From assembly GCF_036885195.1 (NCBI RefSeq), contig NZ_CP133656.1:1240001-1304000 (forward strand): a DNA stretch of 64,000 nucleotides, written 5' to 3'. The position numbers and the translations under genes were made by a program. The stretch is from Pectobacterium cacticida (GTDB lineage Bacteria > Pseudomonadota > Gammaproteobacteria > Enterobacterales > Enterobacteriaceae). Within the stretch, counting starts at the first letter, position 1. Each line of letters opens with the position of its first letter. Under the pieces are notes generated by a model. It made no database searches. It was not told the origin of the DNA and saw only the letters and a list, made by a program, of their open reading frames with translations. This document shows, one piece after another, positions 8,128 through 15,489 of the stretch.

Positions 8128-8246
8128 TAATGTAGTTGAGTAATTCGCTTTAATGTACAAACGAGACTAAACAACATAATTAATCATGTAAAACAAAATA
8201 AATCGATCGGTTCGATCTAATGTATCGATCACATTGAAGTAATGTA
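8128..8246. promoter_or_regulatory. Four TAATGTA repeats upstream of the regulator gene
   Basis: TAATGTA occurs at 8128-8134, 8151-8157, 8218-8224 and 8240-8246. They form two pairs with internal offsets of 23 and 22 bp, about two helical turns, so each pair presents the same DNA face. They lie in the AT-rich 188-bp region upstream of the regulator starting at 8099. Candidate autoregulatory operator; no binding evidence. Confidence 0.4.
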
Positions 8247-8287
8247 CTCTCTTAATCCATAGTAAATTAATTTCCTACACTCAAAAT

Positions 8288-8752
8288 TTATCTAGCTCTG
8301 ACTAAAACCATCATCCCCTTACGTGGGACGCGTACAAACCGCCATTCTTGTAACAAGATCTGGCACATAATACCAACACGTTCAACTTTTGATAACAACA
8401 CTGGAGATACTCGATAGTAGCACCCGTATTTATCTAAAACTTGCTTGGCTAATTGTACCTGAGCTGCCCTCATCAAATGGGAACGGAAAATGATAGGTAG
8501 TTTCTTTTTCTGGAGAGCCAGTTCTAATGTGCAAATAAATGCAGTATTAAATTTTTTCAGTTGGTTCTTGTTAAGGTGTCCTATTCGAGAAAAAAGCGCC
8601 AGATGGACTACAGCGTACCGTTTACTTCGATGCTTCATGGATGAATTAGTAAATCCCTTAAACGGATAAAATAAGCATATGATAGAATAAATTGGACAGT
8701 ACAAAATAAGAAAAATAACAGCGATTAATAAGGAGAGCATAAATAACTCCAT
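8288..8752 (-). CDS. Hypothetical protein with N-terminal membrane segments
   Basis: I prefer the ATG at 8752 over the longer TTG frame, because the TTG falls inside the T-run of the rci terminator. The product, about 154 residues, starts MELFMLSLLIAVIFLILY and has one or two membrane segments in its first 35 residues. A basic region and a C-terminal helical domain (LMRAAQVQLAKQVLDKYGCYYRV) follow. No family recognised. It lies downstream of rci on the same strand but behind a strong terminator, so it probably has its own promoter. Confidence 0.45.
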   Translation of the reverse strand: MELFMLSLLIAVIFLILYCPIYSIICLFYPFKGFTNSSMKHRSKRYAVVHLALFSRIGHLNKNQLKKFNTAFICTLELALQKKKLPIIFRSHLMRAAQVQLAKQVLDKYGCYYRVSPVLLSKVERVGIMCQILLQEWRFVRVPRKGMMVLVRAR

Positions 8753-8786
8753 GAGGTATGGGATAAAGAAAGCATGCAAATTGCTC

Positions 8787-8822
8787 AAAAAAAAGGCGAT
8801 ATTTAATTCAATATCGCCTTTT
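8787..8822 (-). terminator. Rho-independent terminator of rci
   Basis: An inverted repeat, AAGGCGATATT/AATATCGCCTT with a 6-nt loop, sits 5 bp after the rci stop. On the minus strand it is followed by eight T. The other side also has a short T-run, so weak bidirectional activity is possible. Confidence 0.85.
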
Positions 8823-8827
8823 AATAT

Positions 8828-9955
8828 TTATAGTGGGTTGATTAATATACGATTAGTCATATTAACAGAAATATGACCAGGAGGGGGAAGCCTTTCGCCA
8901 TTTTTAGCTGCTATAGCTTGGAACCGTAACAGCTCTACCGATGCGTTCCGTAATGCCTCATCGTGAGTTGCAGCACTCACAATGAGGTTATCAAAATCAG
9001 AAAACGTCATTGTCACATGACCATTATCATGAACCTCGATATCAGCTGGGTAAGGTATGAAAATCGAAATTAATTTCTGCGCTTGTTTCTTACGCGCATC
9101 GAGCTTACCGACCAGATGAGTCGCTCTGAGATGGGTATATCGCTTCAGCATATTCATTGATTTATGCCCTGAGATTGCTGCGATTTCCATGACATTCAAC
9201 GTATCCAGTTCAAAAAAACGGCTAATCGCTTCATGCCTCAAATCATGAAAATGCAGATCATTAATCGATAGAGACTGTAATGCGATACGCCAGGCACTTT
9301 TAAAGCCACTCGACGTATATGTAAAAACACGTCCCGTATCATCACGCCCCAGTTCGCCAATTTCTTTCAGCACCTGACGCGCCTTTGAAGACAGCGGCAC
9401 ATCACGTGCAGAACCATTTTTCGTTAATGGCAAGTGAGCAATACCGAGTCGCAGATCGATATGCTCCCATCGTAATGACAGTATTTCGCCTTGTCTCATC
9501 GCCGTCTCAATGGCCAAACGGAAAATAGCTAATAACTCAGGGTTTCTACTCTTTAGATAACGCGTTATTTTCCGTTCTTCCTGAGACGTTAACCTGCGCG
9601 TCCTACCCGAAGAAACCGTTGGCTTTCTTACATTCTCAACGGGATTAGTTGTACATGTTCCCCATTCAACTTTGGCTAAATTATACAATGCGGAGAGCAA
9701 CGCAAGCTCAAGACGAACAGTGTTGCCACTGATAGATTTTTTTGTACGTGGATTAATCTGAGCCAGTCTGTCATCTCGATATCCAGCAATATCAACTGAT
9801 GAAATTTCATCCATGTTTCGGTTAGCAAGAGGCGATCTTTTGATAACGTTTATTCGGTAAAATTCCTGCAACTGCCCCCGCTTATAGCGTGAGACAGTAG
9901 CGAAATATTTGTCCAGCGCATTGCTTAATAGCATCTTTTTTATACGTTTTCTCAT
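8828..9955 (-). CDS. rci: Shufflon-specific tyrosine recombinase Rci with HicB-like C-terminal domain
   Basis: Catalyses inversion of shufflon segments between sfx sites, switching the C-terminus of PilV. The 375-residue product (ATG at 9955) has an N-terminal core-binding region and a catalytic domain with the expected residues: Arg154 (AMRQGEIL), Lys179, His237-x-x-Arg240 (HDLRH), His264 (SGHKS) and Tyr273 (KRYTHL). Position next to pilV and the sfx array makes the assignment firm. The last ~70 residues (about 300-365) contain IPYPADIEVHDNGHVTMTF, SDFDNLIVSAATHDEALRNA and GERLPPPGHIS, which is the layout of the HicB antitoxin fold. Whether all Rci proteins carry this I cannot say; in R64 the C-terminal region is needed for sfx specificity. 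A strong terminator follows. Confidence 0.93.
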   Translation of the reverse strand: MRKRIKKMLLSNALDKYFATVSRYKRGQLQEFYRINVIKRSPLANRNMDEISSVDIAGYRDDRLAQINPRTKKSISGNTVRLELALLSALYNLAKVEWGTCTTNPVENVRKPTVSSGRTRRLTSQEERKITRYLKSRNPELLAIFRLAIETAMRQGEILSLRWEHIDLRLGIAHLPLTKNGSARDVPLSSKARQVLKEIGELGRDDTGRVFTYTSSGFKSAWRIALQSLSINDLHFHDLRHEAISRFFELDTLNVMEIAAISGHKSMNMLKRYTHLRATHLVGKLDARKKQAQKLISIFIPYPADIEVHDNGHVTMTFSDFDNLIVSAATHDEALRNASVELLRFQAIAAKNGERLPPPGHISVNMTNRILINPL

Positions 9956-10010
9956 CAAAAATGTCAGTCCCTAAATTTAAAGGGAGAGACTCTACAGTAG
10001 TTTGCCAAAT

Positions 10011-10259
10011 TGCCAATCCGGTGCGTGGAAAAGGCCTAAGCAAGAAACAAAAACGGCGTCATACGAAATGAATGTTTTTGGCTATACCAGTAACTGGGTA
10101 GATCTCGGAACGTATGATTACTGCTCATTATCCTACGTACGTATGAATGACCATCGAAATCAATGGTGTGCTGTTCGAGAGTCGCCAGCCAATTCTCAGA
10201 ATTGGCAAATGCAGGCCGATGACTCACTGTGCCAGGCCATTTGTTTCACCTTTGAGTAA
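10011..10259 (+). CDS. PilV C-terminal cassette c1, copy 1 (silent)
   Basis: Open from the sfx codons (CQSGAW) to TAA at 10259. It encodes about 76 variable residues including NVFGYTSNWVDLGTYDYCS and ending in ADDSLCQAICFTFE. It lacks its own start and is expressed only when Rci joins it to the pilV constant part. Six cysteines or Trp-rich turns suggest a small disulphide-bonded tip domain that contacts recipient surfaces (by analogy with R64 PilV). Duplicated at 11003-11251. Confidence 0.85.
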   Translation, partial: CQSGAWKRPKQETKTASYEMNVFGYTSNWVDLGTYDYCSLSYVRMNDHRNQWCAVRESPANSQNWQMQADDSLCQAICFTFE

Positions 10260-10261
10260 AT

Positions 10262-10471
10262 TGCCAATCCGGTGTGTGGAAATCTCAAGTAATTAAATGT
10301 GTCCATATGGACAATCGAACAATGGTGAAAAGTGCGTGGTTTAATGTCTTTGGAGATAACGGAGTATATGGCAATGGGGCGAACGCGCGTATGGATGATC
10401 TGTATGTATGGTGTGATGAAAACGGTAATGTTTCATCGTTAGTAGGTTATCCCATGAGTGAGCACCCTTAG
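10262..10471 (+). CDS. PilV C-terminal cassette c2, copy 1 (silent)
   Basis: Open from sfx to TAG at 10471, encoding WKSQVIKCVHMDNRTMVKSA and a tail ending VGYPMSEHP. Its exact inverted copy at 12304-12513 is the version presently joined to pilV, so this copy is a silent duplicate. Confidence 0.85.
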   Translation, partial: CQSGVWKSQVIKCVHMDNRTMVKSAWFNVFGDNGVYGNGANARMDDLYVWCDENGNVSSLVGYPMSEHP

Positions 10472-10509
10472 GTTCATCATTAAAGCAGGTAAACTGCTTT
10501 TGAGCACTT

Positions 10510-10986
10510 TGCCAATCCGGTGTGTGGAAATCCACTTCATCCGTTCAGCCTGGCACCATCACAATGTGGGGGACACCGGTGCCCCCGGATGGGTGGTTGG
10601 AGCTTAACGGGCAGATGTTTGATCCTATCCAAAACCCGATACTTGCTGGCCTTTATACCAGTGGTAGGGTGCCTGATTTTAGGGGCTATTTCCCACGCGG
10701 TTGGAATAACGACGCGGCTGTAGATCCTGATGAGTCGCGACATATGCTTTCTGTTCAGAACGACGCCATCAGGAATATTTCCGGTAAATTTAAAACGTTT
10801 GACTACAGTACTGACTCACCAACAGGAGCATTTTCATACGTTGAGCGCAGTGGTGCTCTTGTCAGTGGCGGTTTTGTCGGTTGGTACCATTCGATCATCG
10901 GATTGGATGCATCTAAGCAAGTACCAACAGCTGAAGAAAACCGGCCCAAAAATATAGCTGTGATGTTTATTATTAAGGCTGGTTAA
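10510..10986 (+). CDS. PilV C-terminal cassette c3, copy 1, tail-collar-like (silent)
   Basis: The longest cassette, about 158 codons from sfx to TAA at 10986. The stretch PGTITMWGTPVPPDGWLELN, followed by PDFRGYFPRGWNN and an AVMFIIKAG end, is typical of phage tail-collar/tail-fibre tip domains. This suggests that a phage receptor-binding module has been recruited as a pilus-tip adhesin. Inverted copy at 11789-12265. Confidence 0.85.
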   Translation, partial: CQSGVWKSTSSVQPGTITMWGTPVPPDGWLELNGQMFDPIQNPILAGLYTSGRVPDFRGYFPRGWNNDAAVDPDESRHMLSVQNDAIRNISGKFKTFDYSTDSPTGAFSYVERSGALVSGGFVGWYHSIIGLDASKQVPTAEENRPKNIAVMFIIKAG

Positions 10987-11002
10987 GTGGGTTTGAGCGC
11001 TT

Positions 11003-11251
11003 TGCCAATCCGGTGCGTGGAAAAGGCCTAAGCAAGAAACAAAAACGGCGTCATACGAAATGAATGTTTTTGGCTATACCAGTAACTGGGTAGATCTCGG
11101 AACGTATGATTACTGCTCATTATCCTACGTACGTATGAATGACCATCGAAATCAATGGTGTGCTGTTCGAGAGTCGCCAGCCAATTCTCAGAATTGGCAA
11201 ATGCAGGCCGATGACTCACTGTGCCAGGCCATTTGTTTCACCTTTGAGTAA
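11003..11251 (+). CDS. PilV C-terminal cassette c1, copy 2 (silent)
   Basis: Identical by eye to the cassette at 10011-10259, in the same orientation. The direct repeat covers about 263 bp (10010-10272 and 11002-11264), including both flanking sfx cores. Recombination between direct sfx copies would delete cassettes c1-c3 as a circle. Confidence 0.85.
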   Translation, partial: CQSGAWKRPKQETKTASYEMNVFGYTSNWVDLGTYDYCSLSYVRMNDHRNQWCAVRESPANSQNWQMQADDSLCQAICFTFE

Positions 11252-11253
11252 AT

Positions 11254-11547
11254 TGCCAATCCGGTGCGTGGAAAAAGTCATCAGGAAGCGCTGTGCTAAC
11301 TGGACTCATAACCCATGGACAACAGATTCCTATGCCTGATGGGTTTAGCCAAAAACAGTGTCAATGGAGTGTTAGTAATAGTGAAAATCCACATGGTTGG
11401 AAGCCCGAATATTACGCAGGATCTGTAGCTATAGCCGACGCAAATCGGATTGTTACGTGCGGTTATTTCGATGAGTATAATTTTCATTCTGGTACTAATC
11501 GAACCGATATCAGTGGGAAATGCAGCTACATTATTAGCTGCTCATAA
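11254..11547 (+). CDS. PilV C-terminal cassette c4 (silent)
   Basis: Open from sfx to TAA at 11547, encoding SGSAVLTGLITHGQQIPMPD, a central WSVSNSENPHGWKPEYYAG and a Cys-containing end (CSYIISCS). Unique in the window. It converges with cassette c5 on the opposite strand; only 6 bp separate their stops, so this block carries a different C-terminus at each end, like the two-sided segments of R64. Confidence 0.85.
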   Translation, partial: CQSGAWKKSSGSAVLTGLITHGQQIPMPDGFSQKQCQWSVSNSENPHGWKPEYYAGSVAIADANRIVTCGYFDEYNFHSGTNRTDISGKCSYIISCS

Positions 11548-11553
11548 TGCAAC

Positions 11554-11772
11554 TCATCCGCCCGATAAATTTCGGGTGATTACACATGAGTACAAGTAGT
11601 TTGAGTCAGCCTGAAAAATCCTCGATTTCACATAGTCATTTGGACATGAAATTGAGGGATTGTGTCCCTGGCAAAGATAGATATTAATATTCCCAAACAA
11701 ATAATCATCAGATGCAAAACCACACAATGCACCCTGTGATTTTTCATCACCTGACCACGCACCGGATTGGCA
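11554..11772 (-). CDS. PilV C-terminal cassette c5 (silent)
   Basis: Reads leftwards from the inverted sfx at 11755-11772 as CQSGAWSGDEKSQGALCGFA, through NINIYLCQGHNPSISCPNDY, to ITRNLSGG and TGA at 11554. It has no internal ATG and was identified only by translating from the sfx frame. Five cysteines suggest a compact disulphide-rich tip. Its sfx differs from the others by one base at the outer edge. Confidence 0.8.
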   Translation of the reverse strand, partial: CQSGAWSGDEKSQGALCGFASDDYLFGNINIYLCQGHNPSISCPNDYVKSRIFQADSNYLYSCVITRNLSGG

Positions 11773-12513
11773 AAGCGCTCAAACCCACTTAACCAGCCTT
11801 AATAATAAACATCACAGCTATATTTTTGGGCCGGTTTTCTTCAGCTGTTGGTACTTGCTTAGATGCATCCAATCCGATGATCGAATGGTACCAACCGACA
11901 AAACCGCCACTGACAAGAGCACCACTGCGCTCAACGTATGAAAATGCTCCTGTTGGTGAGTCAGTACTGTAGTCAAACGTTTTAAATTTACCGGAAATAT
12001 TCCTGATGGCGTCGTTCTGAACAGAAAGCATATGTCGCGACTCATCAGGATCTACAGCCGCGTCGTTATTCCAACCGCGTGGGAAATAGCCCCTAAAATC
12101 AGGCACCCTACCACTGGTATAAAGGCCAGCAAGTATCGGGTTTTGGATAGGATCAAACATCTGCCCGTTAAGCTCCAACCACCCATCCGGGGGCACCGGT
12201 GTCCCCCACATTGTGATGGTGCCAGGCTGAACGGATGAAGTGGATTTCCACACACCGGATTGGCAAAGTGCTCAAAAGCAGTTTACCTGCTTTAATGATG
12301 AACCTAAGGGTGCTCACTCATGGGATAACCTACTAACGATGAAACATTACCGTTTTCATCACACCATACATACAGATCATCCATACGCGCGTTCGCCCCA
12401 TTGCCATATACTCCGTTATCTCCAAAGACATTAAACCACGCACTTTTCACCATTGTTCGATTGTCCATATGGACACATTTAATTACTTGAGATTTCCACA
12501 CACCGGATTGGCA
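11755..12513 (-). repeat. Right arm of 759-bp inverted repeat (c3-c2)
   Basis: Inverse partner of 10262-11020. The outer end is the pilV-proximal sfx, so this arm includes the currently expressed c2 cassette. The identity points to a very recent duplication, or to an assembly that merged two shufflon states. Confidence 0.85.
11789..12265 (-). CDS. PilV C-terminal cassette c3, copy 2 (silent)
   Basis: Inverted exact copy of the tail-collar-like cassette at 10510-10986, one position away from the pilV junction. A single inversion involving the sfx at 12495 and a rightward site could bring other cassettes into frame ahead of it. Confidence 0.85.
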   Translation of the reverse strand, partial: CQSGVWKSTSSVQPGTITMWGTPVPPDGWLELNGQMFDPIQNPILAGLYTSGRVPDFRGYFPRGWNNDAAVDPDESRHMLSVQNDAIRNISGKFKTFDYSTDSPTGAFSYVERSGALVSGGFVGWYHSIIGLDASKQVPTAEENRPKNIAVMFIIKAG

Positions 12514-13647
12514 AGAAAGTACGGCCCCAGTGCTGTCATGGCCTATAAAGCCGGTTGTGTCGACCACCGATGTCAGTCCCAGAGTTATCGAATCACACTT
12601 TTCATCGGCAACTACAACGGTTTTCTGGTACAAGAATTTATCAGCAATTACCAAATTGCCCGCGGTAACATCATCGACTGCTGTAACGCTTTTCTCTGAA
12701 CTAATGTCCCCTTCAGCATTAATTCCTGCATTGAGCTCCGCGCGCTTTTTGTCATTATTCCATTTGAGCCAGGCCTCAATATCATTCCCATTGCGCCAGC
12801 CAAAAAATCCCTTGCTCTGCAGTGCCACAAATCTCGCAGCATTCACCTCATTCGCATTGACCTGTTCTGCATTGTTGATGTTATTACTATTCATATCGAT
12901 AGCGGTATTCATCTGGTTATATTCCGGATGCGCATCACTGCTGAAGCGATAGAGACGATCGCTTTCTTTATCCAGACCACCGATCACACCGCCGTTGATG
13001 GCTACCGCGATATGCCCAGGCTCCGCCGTTAACCCAAATGGCGTTACCGGAAGAGCCCAGGACAATTCCGCCCCATAAGCGGTATTCGCCTGCCCACCTA
13101 ACTCGGTCAGCGTGGGGTCACTGATATATCCCCCCATCCCCTCGATAAGCTGTGCAACCCGACGAACGCCACCTTCGTCCAGCGCCTCACCGCCCGTAGT
13201 GACCATCAGCGCTTCCAGCGCTGGCTTCATTGAGCCACTGACTGCCCGCGCTCTGACGCCAAATCGATAAACTTGTCTGTCTATCGTTGTTGTGCCCATC
13301 CCTTCATCAAGGTACCCAGCATCAATCAACGTCTGGGCCGTAAAGGGTTGTGGCAGGGATGTAGAGGGTCCGGTCGTACAGGTTGCCGGCGCCAGCTGGC
13401 ACAAATAGGCGTCATGCTTATCAGCTAGGTACTTCCCTGCCGCTTGAGAGACTCGGCTGGCATGGCGAGCCACGGCCTGATAGTGCAGTTCGGTCACATA
13501 ATTGCTAATCACCTGCACTACCAGGGCGCTCAACGCAATAAAAACTATCACACCGATGATTGAGTCTTTGATTAAGCTGCCGCGAGCAGGTTGTCGCCGG
13601 ATAAAGCGGTTCAACAGGCGCTGCAATGACGTAATTATCGAAAACAT
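12304..13647 (-). CDS. pilV: PilV minor pilin / tip adhesin of the type IVb thin pilus
   Basis: PilV is the adhesin at the thin-pilus tip that selects recipient cells in mating. I start it at the ATG at 13647 (AGAGG 8 nt upstream), giving 447 residues. Residues ~20-50 hold the prepilin-like motif (ARGSLIKDSIIGVIVFIALSAL) that anchors it before processing. The constant region runs to the sfx-encoded CQSGVW; the last ~62 residues come from cassette c2 (HMDNRTMVKSAWFNVFGDNG...SEHP). The length is near the ~430-460 residues of R64 PilV. It is 13 bp downstream of pilU and last in the operon. Expression of other C-termini depends on Rci. Confidence 0.95.
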   Translation of the reverse strand: MFSIITSLQRLLNRFIRRQPARGSLIKDSIIGVIVFIALSALVVQVISNYVTELHYQAVARHASRVSQAAGKYLADKHDAYLCQLAPATCTTGPSTSLPQPFTAQTLIDAGYLDEGMGTTTIDRQVYRFGVRARAVSGSMKPALEALMVTTGGEALDEGGVRRVAQLIEGMGGYISDPTLTELGGQANTAYGAELSWALPVTPFGLTAEPGHIAVAINGGVIGGLDKESDRLYRFSSDAHPEYNQMNTAIDMNSNNINNAEQVNANEVNAARFVALQSKGFFGWRNGNDIEAWLKWNNDKKRAELNAGINAEGDISSEKSVTAVDDVTAGNLVIADKFLYQKTVVVADEKCDSITLGLTSVVDTTGFIGHDSTGAVLSCQSGVWKSQVIKCVHMDNRTMVKSAWFNVFGDNGVYGNGANARMDDLYVWCDENGNVSSLVGYPMSEHP

Positions 13648-13660
13648 AAGGTGACCTCTA

Positions 13661-14311
13661 TCAGTGCCAGAGCATAAACATAAAACGGTCCGCCAATCGC
13701 TGGACATCCGTCGTAAAAGGAATAATCAGGGCGCCACAGCCTGCCATCCAGGGGCCGAGTGGCGTATGGTCACGCGCAGTCAGCTGCATCGTCAGCGCGC
13801 CGGCAATCAGGGACATAAACAGGATCACGCTGCCAGCGATCCCTGCCCAGGCACTCAAAACCAGCCACAGCATGATGTCTCCCCGTCCGGGTAGAAGGCC
13901 GCCCAACGACGGCCGGGCAATAACAGCGATTAGCATCGCCACCACGACCATCGCAGACATCACCATCACGGGCTGAATGATGTAGGTTGGCAACGGTGAG
14001 TAATACAGAGCGAAGAAAAAGAGCGGCAGGGTATAGCTGTCCGGTAACCATTCCCTTTCCACGTCGGCTACGGCACACGCCAGTAACCCGGCGAGCATTA
14101 ATAATGGGGTAATGTCAGCACCATGAACGAGAAACGATGTCAGGCTGGCGAGCCAGAATGGGACGACGAGTAATACCAGGGTTGCCCCATTCAGCACTGG
14201 CGCTGATGGGAGCGTTAAAAAACGGGCGAACCAGCGCACATGCTGGCAGGCCAACCAGGCGACCATGGTCAATCCAACAAAGAGTAGCGGCGCTACGATA
14301 ATTACGCTCAT
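13661..14311 (-). CDS. pilU: PilU prepilin peptidase (A24 family)
   Basis: Cleaves the leader peptides of PilS and probably PilV at the cytoplasmic face of the inner membrane. The 216-residue, multi-pass protein has the two aspartates of A24 peptidases: Asp83 in ADVEREWLPD and Asp145 in GRGDIML (GxGD). It lacks the N-terminal cysteine-containing methylase domain of PilD-type enzymes, as is usual for R64 PilU. It overlaps pilT by 4 bp (ATGA). Confidence 0.92.
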   Translation of the reverse strand: MSVIIVAPLLFVGLTMVAWLACQHVRWFARFLTLPSAPVLNGATLVLLVVPFWLASLTSFLVHGADITPLLMLAGLLACAVADVEREWLPDSYTLPLFFFALYYSPLPTYIIQPVMVMSAMVVVAMLIAVIARPSLGGLLPGRGDIMLWLVLSAWAGIAGSVILFMSLIAGALTMQLTARDHTPLGPWMAGCGALIIPFTTDVQRLADRFMFMLWH

Positions 14312-14826
14312 TTCAGGACGATGCCCCGCCGTTCACGCAACAACCGTTTATAACGTTCCCAGATATGGTTGGCGTAGTTCTCACGTAGCCGATGACGCTT
14401 ATCACCAAACCCCGCGTTATAGCTCCCCAGGCAGTTCCAGCTCACGCCACACACCTGAAAATGGGATGCCAGCAATCGGGTACCAATCTGAATATTCAGG
14501 CACGGCTTATCCAGCAGTTCCTGCGCTGTCGAGATAATGCCTTCTCGGATCAACTTCGGAATATTGCCTGAATTCACCATCATCAAACCGTAATCCGCAG
14601 TACCATTTGAATTACTTCGGTTAACGGCACGCGGATTAAAACTGCTTTCCTGCTCCATCACTGCTTCAATCAGCAGCGCGTCAATGAAATACTTCACACT
14701 CGCGGTATGAATACAGGCCAACCAGGGCTGCACCGTATATTTCACCGGCGTATTTCCCTGAGCAACGCTGTTGCTCGGGAAATACGCCAGCAAGATAGCC
14801 GTGATAAGCAGCAACACATTGGCCAT
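14308..14826 (-). CDS. pilT: PilT lytic transglycosylase
   Basis: Periplasmic enzyme that opens peptidoglycan for pilus assembly; unrelated to the PilT retraction ATPase. It has a signal peptide (MANVLLLITAILLAYFPSNSVAQ), the goose-lysozyme-type SLT motif with catalytic Glu60 in EQESSFNP, then the GLMMVNSGN and GSYNAG motifs in order. 172 residues, a normal length. It lies between pilS (14 bp) and pilU (overlap). Confidence 0.92.
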   Translation of the reverse strand: MANVLLLITAILLAYFPSNSVAQGNTPVKYTVQPWLACIHTASVKYFIDALLIEAVMEQESSFNPRAVNRSNSNGTADYGLMMVNSGNIPKLIREGIISTAQELLDKPCLNIQIGTRLLASHFQVCGVSWNCLGSYNAGFGDKRHRLRENYANHIWERYKRLLRERRGIVLK

Positions 14827-14840
14827 GATTAATTAACGCG

Positions 14841-15434
14841 TTAACGCGACGTGGTAATAATCAATGTCTTGTCACCGCCATCACACTGCGTACCGATCAG
14901 CGTCGCGGCCGTTGATGTGCCGGTAGTGACTTGGGCCGTCAGCATCGCGGTACTGCCAATGGTGACGGAATAGATAGATTCGCCGGCATTCAGGAACATT
15001 TGCGCCAGATCGCCACAACCGCCTTCCGATACCTTCGTCAGCGTTATCGCAATCGAGTTATTAAATGCCGATCCGTTTGTTCTGGCAGGAGCCAAGGCAT
15101 ACGTTCCGCCGTAGCGGTTGTAATACACATCCCCCGTGCGATCGACCGAGTTTGGGATCCCATTGACCGCCCGCAGGGTTGCCATTGACGCACCGGTATA
15201 CCCGGCCCGGCTCTTCAGCTTGCGGGACTGCTCCAGCATGGTCGTGACTTCAGTTTGTGTGGCGCTGTTCTGATATAATCCCCAGAGATAAGTACCCAAC
15301 TGAAAGACCAGAATAATGATTGCAGCAATGACCACTGCGGCGATAATCGCGTCCTTCAAATTCCCTCCCCGCGCCGGAGTAAGCCATTTTGTAATGCCCG
15401 CCTTGCGGCGGGACGTAGTCAGAGACATTTCCAT
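14841..15434 (-). CDS. pilS: PilS major prepilin, type IVb
   Basis: Major structural subunit of the conjugative thin pilus. After a 23-24 residue basic leader comes RGGNLKDAIIAAVVIAAIIILVFQL; cleavage is expected after the Gly pair. The mature protein is about 173 residues with a C-terminal cysteine pair (GGCGDLAQ and GTQCDGG) that would form the D-region disulphide. The ATG at 15434 has GAGG 7 nt upstream. It is separated from pilR by a 55-bp gap, the longest inside the operon, which may hold an extra promoter or processing site. Confidence 0.92.
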   Translation of the reverse strand: MEMSLTTSRRKAGITKWLTPARGGNLKDAIIAAVVIAAIIILVFQLGTYLWGLYQNSATQTEVTTMLEQSRKLKSRAGYTGASMATLRAVNGIPNSVDRTGDVYYNRYGGTYALAPARTNGSAFNNSIAITLTKVSEGGCGDLAQMFLNAGESIYSVTIGSTAMLTAQVTTGTSTAATLIGTQCDGGDKTLIITTSR

Positions 15435-15489
15435 TCAGTAACCTCGTGATAATAAATAGCGTTAGAAAAACATAATGTAGAAATGCAGA

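Larger units (their letters stand above)
10262..11020 (+). repeat. Left arm of 759-bp inverted repeat (c2-c3)
   Basis: The block sfx-c2-sfx-c3-sfx recurs in inverse orientation at 11755-12513. Every stretch I compared, including intergenic spacers, is identical. The centre (11021-11754) holds c1 copy 2 and the c4/c5 block. Confidence 0.85.
10010..12513. other. Shufflon: invertible multi-cassette region for the PilV C-terminus
   Basis: Eight sfx sites divide this stretch into seven movable blocks carrying eight alternative 3' ends for pilV. Five cassettes read rightwards and three leftwards, so many inversions are possible. Only five cassette types exist (c1-c5): c1, c2 and c3 each occur twice. 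In the present state the c2 copy at 12304-12513 is joined to pilV. Compared with the four-segment, seven-site R64 shufflon, this one is of similar size but carries exact duplicates. The region lies between pilV and rci as in R64. Rightward-facing ORFs here are unexpressed cassettes, not independent genes. Confidence 0.92.
10011..12513. repeat. Eight sfx recombination sites
   Basis: The core reads TGCCAATCCGGTGNGTGGA. Direct orientation at 10011-10029, 10262-10280, 10510-10528, 11003-11021 and 11254-11272; inverted at 11755-11772 (last base differs), 12247-12265 and 12495-12513. It matches the R64 sfx layout (conserved 12-bp block, three variable bases, TGG). The variable base is C at 10011, 11003, 11254 and 11755 and T at the others. 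The site is read as codons for CQSG(A/V)W, so every switch stays in frame. A partial extra copy (TTTGCCAAA) precedes the first site. Confidence 0.93.

Noticed and set aside
10011..12513. CRISPR-like array from regularly spaced repeats
   Set aside because: The repeats are in both orientations, spacers are 230-480 bp coding cassettes, and the site matches the R64 sfx sequence.
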